From an uncultured Saprospiraceae bacterium (GTDB taxonomy: Bacteria > Bacteroidota > Bacteroidia > Chitinophagales > Saprospiraceae): DNA of 14,273 nt. Shown here piece after piece: positions 6,832 through 11,978 of the stretch. Numbering within the stretch: the stretch's first letter is position 1; the number at the start of each line of letters is the position of its first letter. Both the position numbers and the translations under genes were made by a program. The notes beneath the pieces were generated by a model. It saw nothing but the letters and a program-made list of their open reading frames with translations, was not told the DNA's origin and searched no databases. The stretch is taken from contig CALGLS010000482.1 in the NCBI GenBank assembly GCA_937959375.1, positions 1 through 14,273 on the forward strand, in the 5' to 3' direction.

Positions 6832-7377
6832 TCAATCTTCAGACATCTCAATTAATTTGTTCAGGGTTTTCCAATTTCGAGTAGTGCATTGGACCTTTAG
6901 TTTTTTCTCAAAAAAATTATTGGAGAGTTTCGTTTTGCCATATCCTTTGGGAGAACAGTACAGGTAGATGGTTTGTTTGTCAATAATATATTCGTCATCA
7001 ACGGATTCGTGAATTGGAAGTGCTTTAATTAGTGTTTTGTCAGGAGATTCGGACATGAATGTGACGTACATTTTGCTGATGTCGAAGTCAGACTTCTTTA
7101 AAAAAGGATTGTTGCGGACTACTTTTTTTAATGCTTTTTCGGTGGTGATAAATATCGGAACATCAAAACCATATTCTTTTTTGATCTTACTTAAAATCTT
7201 TTTGGCAACAGCCGCTTCATCATTTGATTTGCTGTTAAACAAAAGATTTCCACTTTGAATGTAGGATTGTACATCTGTAAATTTGATGGCTTCGTAATGC
7301 GCTCTTAGGTCAGCCATTTTAATTTTCTTTTGACCGGCTACGTTGATACCACGGAGTAGTGAAATGTAGTTAGGCAT
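6832..7377 (-). CDS. DUF1697 family protein
   Basis: The 181-residue protein begins YISLLRGINVAGQKKIKM and has SYIQSGNLLF at 38-47, the two signature blocks of DUF1697. A RNWKTLNKL block near the C-terminus also fits the family. The length is typical. DUF1697 proteins are small cytoplasmic proteins of unknown function with a ferredoxin-like fold. The stop codon is TGA (6832-6834), which shows that TGA is used as a stop in this genome. The gene stands alone, with 95 bases to the next upstream gene on the same strand. Confidence 0.93.
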   Translation of the reverse strand: MPNYISLLRGINVAGQKKIKMADLRAHYEAIKFTDVQSYIQSGNLLFNSKSNDEAAVAKKILSKIKKEYGFDVPIFITTEKALKKVVRNNPFLKKSDFDISKMYVTFMSESPDKTLIKALPIHESVDDEYIIDKQTIYLYCSPKGYGKTKLSNNFFEKKLKVQCTTRNWKTLNKLIEMSED

Positions 7378-7472
7378 AGTTGTTTGTTTGTAAGCAACTA
7401 GAAAGTCTCACTTGCCCCTGAGTTGAGGTTGACTGAAACTTCCTAGTTTTTTATAAGGATTTTAATTCAAAA

Positions 7473-7886
7473 TTAATCTTCCATATTCTCCCAAGCAGAG
7501 CGTTCTTTTTCTTTGATTTGTAAGATAGCATATAAAATTCCAATACCAACCAATCCTAAAATAGTGGAACCAATGTCAATTCCCATCATTGTATTTAGTA
7601 CAGCGGCAACTATGGAAGTTCCGATAAATCCATAAAAGCCAAGTTTTTTCCATTTCCAAAGCATTATACCGAAAATTACATTTCCGATTCCAAGTACACC
7701 AAGGGCATAAATCATTCCCGGAGATGAGCCCGGCATTAACTCGGTAAACATTGAGTTCGCAAAGAAATAAACTAAAGTCATGAGTGAATTGGTAACGATC
7801 ATAAAGCCCAGATAAGCAGTTACGCAGCCATGCCTCTGTTTTAATATTGGTTCCTTATCCATTGAGTCGTCTAATATGTCTTCCAT
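7473..7886 (-). CDS. Four-helix membrane protein of unknown function
   Basis: The 137-residue protein has a short acidic N-terminus followed by KQRHGCVTAYLGFMIVTNS, and four hydrophobic helices at about 21-45, 55-76, 83-100 and 105-121. A KWKKLGFYGF turn (about 78-87) separates helices two and three, and the C-terminus carries KEKERSAWENMED. The pattern recalls a conserved small Bacteroidota membrane family, sometimes preceded by a zinc ribbon, but I cannot assign a function. There is no signal peptide. The start is an ATG at 7884-7886. Confidence 0.75.
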   Translation of the reverse strand: MEDILDDSMDKEPILKQRHGCVTAYLGFMIVTNSLMTLVYFFANSMFTELMPGSSPGMIYALGVLGIGNVIFGIMLWKWKKLGFYGFIGTSIVAAVLNTMMGIDIGSTILGLVGIGILYAILQIKEKERSAWENMED

Positions 7887-8039
7887 TTTTCGATGTTTTT
7901 GGTGAAGTTAATTTGATCGAGACTAAACTATTGAAAAGAAATGAGCTTGAGAAGTAAAAGGGGGATTATTTTGGGAGAGATATTCTGTTGGTGTATTGTC
8001 TTGCAGTCGAGTGTACTTCCCACCTCCCACTTTTAATAA

Positions 8040-8504
8040 CTAACTCAAAAACCGTTCAATCTGTCGTCGATGTCGAAGTATGTGAACAATAGCGTGTTCC
8101 AACAATTGTTCAAAATCGTAAGTGACGCCCCATCTAGTTTTGAGCACCCATTCGTTTACTGTTTTTGCAGGGAGTTGATATTTGTCTGACAAAATCGCGT
8201 CGGTATATTTTAGCATTTTGTCAATCTCCTCAATGCCTTGTTTTGGATGATCAATCGGATCGTTGTATTCATGCCAGGTATCGTCATAAATAGAGTTGAG
8301 ATAGTTGGCATAAGTATATCCGGAATGGACAACATGAACGATAACCGTCTGAATAGATTTACAATCTGGGTCTTCTGTTTTATGATCTCGAATTACTTTA
8401 AAATCTGTATCAGAAAGATTTGAGAGTATTGCTTTGAGATCAATTGAAGCACGTTCATATTCATCCATTAGTGCTCCTAGGGCTCCTGTTCTGTTGGTCA
8501 ACAT
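8040..8504 (-). CDS. DinB family protein
   Basis: The 154-residue protein fits the DinB/YfiT four-helix-bundle fold. The first helix is MDEYERASIDLKAILSNL, and the second contains VIVHVVHSGYTYANYL with H57 and H60. The last helix is LLEHAIVHILRHRRQIERFL with H137, H141 and H145. One His from the second helix plus the HxxxH pair of the last helix is the usual metal-binding set. Family members include metal-dependent thiol transferases and DNA-damage-induced proteins; which one this is cannot be told. The start is an ATG at 8502-8504. Confidence 0.88.
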   Translation of the reverse strand: MLTNRTGALGALMDEYERASIDLKAILSNLSDTDFKVIRDHKTEDPDCKSIQTVIVHVVHSGYTYANYLNSIYDDTWHEYNDPIDHPKQGIEEIDKMLKYTDAILSDKYQLPAKTVNEWVLKTRWGVTYDFEQLLEHAIVHILRHRRQIERFLS

Positions 8505-8913
8505 ATTTTTCTTTTTAGTTTAAACAATTCTTAGATTGGTTATCTCAAAAGGATAACTTTGAAAATCTTATTGATTGCAAAAAAATAAGGCTGGAAATTA
8601 CTAAAAGGATAGGAGAAGACCAATTCGGTGAAGATATTGATTGCTATGGTAGGAAAGATAGTTAATGCTAAGACGAAGAGTCAAATTAATAAGAAAATTA
8701 AGGTCGATTATTATTACTTTGTGCTTAACTCCTTGTGCATGATTCACTTATGATAAAATCATACTATTTTTTTGAAAAAAGATACGATTATTGTAACAAT
8801 TTCAATGTGAATATTTCGTGACAAAATACGGGGAATTAGGACAGAAAATAAAACAAATTAAAATGTTTTGAACTATTTAGTTTACTGGCTACCAGAAGTT
8901 TATGTATATTGTG

Positions 8914-8989
8914 TACTTCAATAATAAGGACATAAACTAAAAAGGCCAATTTTAGGTTCTCTCAAGCTTAATCCTTATTATTGTAAGTA
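8914..8989. ncRNA. Candidate structured RNA: long stem with a 41-base loop
   Basis: TACTTCAATAATAAGGA (8914-8930) pairs with 8972-8989 over 17 bp with one bulged base (8984); the inner 12 bp (CAATAATAAGGA with its exact complement) are perfect. The loop is 41 bases. The arms are AT-rich but too long and exact to be an obvious accident. It could be a structured RNA element, part of a small RNA with the hairpin at 9017-9059, or a footprint of a transposed element. No coding frame uses it. Confidence 0.45.
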
Positions 8990-9016
8990 AACGCAGATAA
9001 AGAATTTTCGAGGTTC

Positions 9017-9059
9017 CAATAACTGCGGGGACGTCCTTTCGAGGGCGTTCCCTTTATTG
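9017..9059 (+). ncRNA. Strong TTCG-loop hairpin, candidate small-RNA or terminator element
   Basis: GGGGACGTCCT (9027-9037) pairs along all 11 positions with AGGGCGTTCCC (9042-9052), closed by the tetraloop TTCG. An outer 6-bp stem, CAATAA/TTATTG (9017-9022 with 9054-9059), adds to it. Two of the inner pairs are G-U on the plus-strand RNA but would be A-C mismatches on the minus-strand RNA, so the plus strand is the better structured transcript. The right arm is followed by TTTATT, which could make this a terminator for a plus-strand RNA starting within 8700-8914, though I see no clear plus-strand promoter. Confidence 0.5.
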
Positions 9060-9067
9060 CAAATATA
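9060..9067 (-). promoter_or_regulatory. Possible minus-strand -7 box (TATATTTG)
   Basis: TATATTTG on the minus strand matches TAnnTTTG exactly and lies immediately upstream of the hairpin at 9017-9059. No TTTG -33 element is seen and no minus-strand gene starts within 500 bases downstream, so it would drive only a non-coding RNA. It may be a chance match in AT-rich sequence. Confidence 0.25.
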
Positions 9068-9209
9068 TTTAGAATGAAAGAGAGTTTTAGCGAGAAAAAA
9101 CGTTCGTTTTATTCCAATATTTTTACAAACTTTGCTCAAGGACATTAATTTGGTTGATCTATTTAGTTAAATAGGATTGACCGCAAAGTTTATATAAAGG
9201 GCTTTTAAA

Positions 9210-9228
9210 GAAGTTTTTAAATAACTTC
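9210..9228 (-). terminator. Weak terminator candidate after the small peptide gene
   Basis: On the minus strand GAAGTT and AACTTC form a 6-bp stem with a 7-base loop, 16 bases after the stop codon of the peptide gene, followed by TTTAAAA. The stem is short and AT-rich. Confidence 0.35.
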
Positions 9229-9244
9229 AAACACTGAAAAAACA

Positions 9245-9376
9245 CTACCAAATATCAGCTTCGATAATGATGTTGCTCAAAGTAGCTGTTCCACCTTTTA
9301 CCTTTTTCAAGTCGGTAGTTTCAACTTTTTTAATTTGTTTTAACGTGCTTAATTTAGAAATACTTTTCTTAGACAT
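9245..9376 (-). CDS. Double-glycine leader peptide (candidate RiPP or exported-peptide precursor)
   Basis: An ATG at 9374-9376 encodes 43 residues ending at TAG 9245-9247. The first 29 residues form a Lys-rich leader (seven Lys before the tail of the leader) that ends in TDLKKVKGG. The remaining 14, TATLSNIIIEADIW, contain no Cys and end in Trp. A leader with repeated Leu/Ile and an L-K-K-[IV]-x-G-G end is what Bacteroidota natural-product precursors use for cleavage and export by C39-peptidase ABC transporters. The core has Thr30, Thr32, Ser34, Glu39 and Asp41, which would suit ester or amide side-chain links (graspetide-like), but this is speculation. No modifying enzyme or transporter is in the window. 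The gene is divergent from the TPR-like gene at 9478, 101 bp away. No Shine-Dalgarno or clear promoter is seen. A plus-strand frame overlapping it (9267-9485) is antisense and not gene-like. Confidence 0.72.
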   Translation of the reverse strand: MSKKSISKLSTLKQIKKVETTDLKKVKGGTATLSNIIIEADIW

Positions 9377-9477
9377 AACAATGAAATTTATGTGGTTAAT
9401 TAATAATTACCTTGTTATTTCTAGTCGGCGGAAAGTTCTATGTAGGCGATTTGTTGAATTGAAAGAATATCAACTCA
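9377..9477. promoter_or_regulatory. Divergent intergenic region between peptide gene and TPR-like gene
   Basis: These 101 bases must hold the promoters of both genes if each has its own. No exact TAnnTTTG occurs on either strand. An imperfect AT-rich palindrome, GGTTAATTAATAATTACC (9397-9414), lies near the peptide gene and is a possible regulator site. Confidence 0.35.
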
Positions 9478-10719
9478 ATGGATAAATCAAGTCATACAAG
9501 TACTAGGCCAAAGTCTATCTCAAATACTCAAAAAGCATTTGAAGAATGTGTGGAGGTTGCTGCTCAGATAGAAAAATATATCAAGCGGGGAGAAAGCGAG
9601 GATATCTTTGATGAGGTATTAATTCATTTTAAAAAAGCAAAAAAATACCTGTTTAATAAATTAGCAGCACAGTTTGCTACCTTTTTGCAACAATACTATT
9701 ACACTGTACTTCAAAACAAGAAGCTAGGCGAGAAATATACAGAATATGCTTTGTATTATAATGAATTAGCTTACTATGAAAATTTAGTAAAACTTAAATT
9801 TTCAAGAATTACTTATTCAGTGAATAGAACTAAAAATCCTGATGAATCATTAATTGCAAGTTTAAAAGAAGTTTGTGATGAGCTAAAACTTTATCTCATT
9901 TATGATTCCGCAGAAATTTGGATACGTACTTATTTATTGTTGAATGCACATGCTACTTTTAAATCTGATTTTAATCGGATTATCAAGCAAAGTAATGAGG
10001 TGATTGAGTTTTTAAACAAAAAAGGAGTAGAACGGACTTTTCCTTTTTACAAAGATTTTGCTGTTGCTTATATTCAAACAGGTGACTATGATGCCGCTGC
10101 TGTTTCCATTGAGAAAGCGATTCATGGCATTAAGAAAGGCACTTCATCATGGAGTGTTTTTGTTTATTATCGTGTGATTATTGAATTACACCGGAAGAAT
10201 TATCAGCGCGCTTACGAGATTTATCAAAACGCTGAAAAGAAACGTTACATCAAAAAAGATTTCAATAAAATCATTTACGAAACTTGGTACTTTGTAAAAG
10301 GCTATCTCAAGTTTTTGATCCTTGCTGGTAAAATAGAAGCGGAATCACATCAATTTAAATTGGGACATTTCCTCAACAGTATCATCGTTTTCAATAAAGA
10401 TAAATCAGGGCATAAAATCAATACACTTATTCTCAAAATCATCCTTCGTCTAGGAACCGAAAAGGGTAGGGAAAGTATAATAGAAGAACGCTCTGCTATA
10501 AAAAAATATTCAGAGGCAAACTTTGAGCAAGGCTCAAGGGCTAGACTTTTGTTTAGAAGATTACTTCATATTGTTCCCAGTGATTTTAATAAAGAAAAGA
10601 TTCAGAAAAAAGTCGCTAAAAATGTAGAAGCGCTTCCTGAATTGCAAGGATATGATCCTGATTTAGAGATTCTGCCCTATGAAGATATTTGGGAAATTGT
10701 ATTAGAATTGTTGGATTAA
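9478..10719 (+). CDS. Helical-repeat (TPR-like) cytoplasmic protein, unknown function
   Basis: The 413-residue protein is almost all helical, with no signal peptide or membrane segment. TPR-like pairs are clearest at about 190-252 (DFAVAYIQTGDYDAAAVSIE, YYRVIIELHRKNYQRAYEIY). The N-terminal 100 residues are rich in Tyr and Lys (FLQQYYYTVLQ, YALYYNELAYYENL). A distinct C-terminal block runs SRARLLFRRLLHIV and ends with YDPDLEILPYEDIWEIVLEL, which I take as a family signature seen in multi-copy Bacteroidota proteins of unknown function, from memory. It resembles the helical-repeat part of RRNPP peptide sensors but has no DNA-binding domain. The neighbour is the divergent double-glycine peptide gene, so peptide binding or a role in its maturation is a fair guess, not shown. 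It converges on the Nudix gene. Confidence 0.85.
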   Translation: MDKSSHTSTRPKSISNTQKAFEECVEVAAQIEKYIKRGESEDIFDEVLIHFKKAKKYLFNKLAAQFATFLQQYYYTVLQNKKLGEKYTEYALYYNELAYYENLVKLKFSRITYSVNRTKNPDESLIASLKEVCDELKLYLIYDSAEIWIRTYLLLNAHATFKSDFNRIIKQSNEVIEFLNKKGVERTFPFYKDFAVAYIQTGDYDAAAVSIEKAIHGIKKGTSSWSVFVYYRVIIELHRKNYQRAYEIYQNAEKKRYIKKDFNKIIYETWYFVKGYLKFLILAGKIEAESHQFKLGHFLNSIIVFNKDKSGHKINTLILKIILRLGTEKGRESIIEERSAIKKYSEANFEQGSRARLLFRRLLHIVPSDFNKEKIQKKVAKNVEALPELQGYDPDLEILPYEDIWEIVLELLD

Positions 10720-10723
10720 TTTT

Positions 10724-10774
10724 AAATGTTCTTTATCATTGGGTTCTACCACAAGATATGTCAAAGAACCATTT
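10724..10774. terminator. Candidate bidirectional terminator between convergent genes
   Basis: AAATGTTCTTT (10724-10734) pairs with 10763-10774 with one bulge at 10770: 7 perfect pairs plus 4 beyond the bulge, with a 28-base loop. The outer arms are A- and T-rich on both strands. It sits between the TPR-like gene (stop 10719) and the Nudix gene (stop 10774-10776). The long loop makes it weaker than the one at 937-975. Confidence 0.45.
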
Positions 10775-11199
10775 TAATTGTCTTCAATATAAAACGCCTC
10801 TTTTAAATAGCAATCTACAGCATATCTGCTGGCATCAAAATGTGGTGTTGGAAGTTCTTTGGGTGAAACCCATTCCCATCCTTCACACTTCTCTGGCTCC
10901 ATCAAAGATGGCTCACCTTCGTAAGTATCACAAAATAAGTTTACTGAAATAAAGTGTTTCCCAGATTCTCTATATGTCTCCAAATTATTGGTCACGCAAA
11001 AGACTTTCGGATTTTTTAAAACCAGACCAGTTTCTTCTTTTGCTTCTCTTATTGCAGTTGTTTCAAATGTTTCTCCTAGCTCAAGATGACCACCAGGGAT
11101 AGAGTAGTAGGGAGACAAACTATTTTTTCTTTTACCTACTAAAATTTTACCTTCCTTGTTTTGGATAATGATGCCAATGCCTACGTATGGGTGATCCAT
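10774..11199 (-). CDS. Nudix hydrolase, NUDT15/MutT-like
   Basis: The 141-residue protein has a complete Nudix box at residues 37-59: GHLELGE, then REAKEETGL, with the REXXEE metal-binding glutamates intact. The surrounding sequence fits the NUDT15-like branch: GVGIGIIIQNKEG-type first strand, GKRKNSLSPYYSIPGGHLE, KHFISVNLF and EPEKCEGWEWVSPKELP. That branch hydrolyses nucleoside triphosphates and related compounds, often oxidised ones such as 8-oxo-dGTP, to monophosphate and pyrophosphate. The exact substrate cannot be read from the sequence. The start is an ATG at 11197-11199. Confidence 0.93.
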   Translation of the reverse strand: MDHPYVGIGIIIQNKEGKILVGKRKNSLSPYYSIPGGHLELGETFETTAIREAKEETGLVLKNPKVFCVTNNLETYRESGKHFISVNLFCDTYEGEPSLMEPEKCEGWEWVSPKELPTPHFDASRYAVDCYLKEAFYIEDN

Positions 11200-11272
11200 T
11201 TTTTTATTTTTTGTAGAGGTTTAATTTATTGTCGTAGCTCAGCAATTCGAAAAAAATTATGTTACAAAGTAC

Positions 11273-11656
11273 TTAGCTGTCTTCTATCTCTGGAATACGT
11301 TCTTCCATGATAAACATTTTAGCCAAGTAAAGGATTACGAAACCCATGAGAAATTGAAAAATACCAAGATAAAACATGGGCGAAGTAACATATTCCATCT
11401 CGCCACTCAAACTAGCTAGTATCTTCGCACCAATCCTCAGCCCTTGAGCTGCAATGACAAATACTATCACCCAAGTCCGCAAAAAAGTAGCGGTCCAACT
11501 GTGCTCAATTACGATCAAAGCAATGATGAAAAATTGAATACCCAAGGGAATGACCGACCAAATTTCACCAAAAGCGATGGCGACAAAAATGTTCCAAATC
11601 AAAAAGATAGATAAGTAAGTGATCAGAAAATATCTGACTGCTTGTATTCTAAACAT
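11273..11656 (-). CDS. Four-helix membrane protein of unknown function
   Basis: The 127-residue protein has hydrophobic segments at about 8-29, 34-49, 60-83 and 92-114, joined by short loops, and an acidic C-terminus (MEERIPEIEDS). There is no recognisable family motif and no signal peptide; the first helix begins after FRIQAVRY. It lies 73 bases upstream of the Nudix gene on the same strand, so the two may share a transcript. Codon use looks like that of its neighbours. Confidence 0.7.
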   Translation of the reverse strand: MFRIQAVRYFLITYLSIFLIWNIFVAIAFGEIWSVIPLGIQFFIIALIVIEHSWTATFLRTWVIVFVIAAQGLRIGAKILASLSGEMEYVTSPMFYLGIFQFLMGFVILYLAKMFIMEERIPEIEDS

Positions 11657-11763
11657 GTTCCTTAAATACGTTAGAAATTATATGCTGTATTCGTGTCTTA
11701 GTTGGTTTTTTGTTTTGGGGGAGGGTGGTTTGTTTTTTTATTTTGAAGAGCAATCAGTTCCCA
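11657..11763. other. Upstream region of the membrane gene with a G/T-rich tract
   Basis: No gene is visible. A G/T-rich tract at about 11702-11740 (including GGGGGAGGG) resembles the G-rich sequence that precedes the repeats at 3270 and 6485. On the minus strand this would be the promoter region for the gene starting at 11656, but no TAnnTTTG is present. Confidence 0.4.
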
Positions 11764-11795
11764 GCGCGCGCCCTTCAGGGACTAAGGGCAAGCGC
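11764..11795. repeat. GC-rich hairpin
   Basis: GCGC (11764-11767) pairs with 11792-11795, and GCCCTT (11770-11775) pairs with AAGGGC (11784-11789). A 2x2 internal loop separates the stems and the apical loop is 8 bases. The island is much richer in G and C than the DNA around it. It lies at the outer edge of the tandem repeats that follow, so it may be part of the same repetitive element. Confidence 0.5.
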
Positions 11796-11824
11796 GGCCA
11801 ACACATCAGAAGGCCACCTGTCTG

Positions 11825-11918
11825 TCGCCAAGCAAGTTCCAATTCCAATTCCCACCTATCCTATCGGCTAGGCAAGTTCCCATTCTAATTCCCACCTATC
11901 CTATCGGCTAGGCAAGTT
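11825..11918. repeat. 40-bp tandem repeat, about 2.3 copies
   Basis: The unit contains CCCACCTATCCTATCGGCTA followed by GGCAAGTTC and one or two AATTCx hexamers. The 30-base core is identical at 11851-11879 and 11891-11919, a period of 40 bases. A diverged earlier copy starts at about 11825 (TCGCCAAGCAAGTTCC). The array runs straight into the AATTCT hexamers. Confidence 0.85.
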
Positions 11919-11920
11919 CT

Positions 11921-11974
11921 AATTCTAATTCTAATTCTAATTCTAATTCTAATTCCCATTCTAATTCTAATTCC
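11921..11974. repeat. AATTCT hexamer array
   Basis: Five perfect AATTCT units (11921-11950) are followed by AATTCC, CATTCT, AATTCT and AATTCC (11951-11974). The array ends 4 bases before the stop codon of the SNF2 gene, so it forms the start of that gene's 3' untranslated region on the minus strand. Single hexamers of this kind also occur inside the 40-bp repeats, which suggests that one grew out of the other. Confidence 0.9.
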
Positions 11975-11978
11975 AATA

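Larger units (their letters stand above)
8505..9244. other. 740-bp region between the DinB gene and the small peptide gene
   Basis: No frame here looks like a convincing gene. The longest open stretches are a 48-codon frame without a start codon (8519-8665, plus strand) and a 55-codon minus-strand frame starting at 9150 that reads through the hairpin at 9027-9052; both look accidental. The region does hold a small inverted repeat (GTTATC 8539-8544 with GATAAC 8552-8557), two large hairpins described separately, one -7-like box and a weak terminator. Much of it is AT-rich, with one GC-rich island at 9023-9052. Confidence 0.6.

Noticed and set aside
8519..8665. 48-codon plus-strand open stretch with gene-like residues (FKQFLDWLSQKDNFENLIDC)
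   Set aside because: It has no ATG, GTG or TTG start, begins right after a TAG, and overlaps the upstream region of the DinB gene. It could be a gene remnant, but 48 codons is within chance.
9017..9059. tRNA or T-arm because of the TTCGAG string
   Set aside because: The stem is 11 bp with a 4-base loop; no acceptor, D or anticodon arms can be drawn around it.
8983..9150. 55-codon minus-strand frame from an ATG at 9150
   Set aside because: It reads through the TTCG hairpin, has no motif or plausible context, and the constraint there appears to be on RNA structure, not protein.
9267..9485. 72-codon plus-strand frame
   Set aside because: It is antisense to the GG-leader peptide gene and has no family features; its composition is the mirror of the Lys-rich leader.
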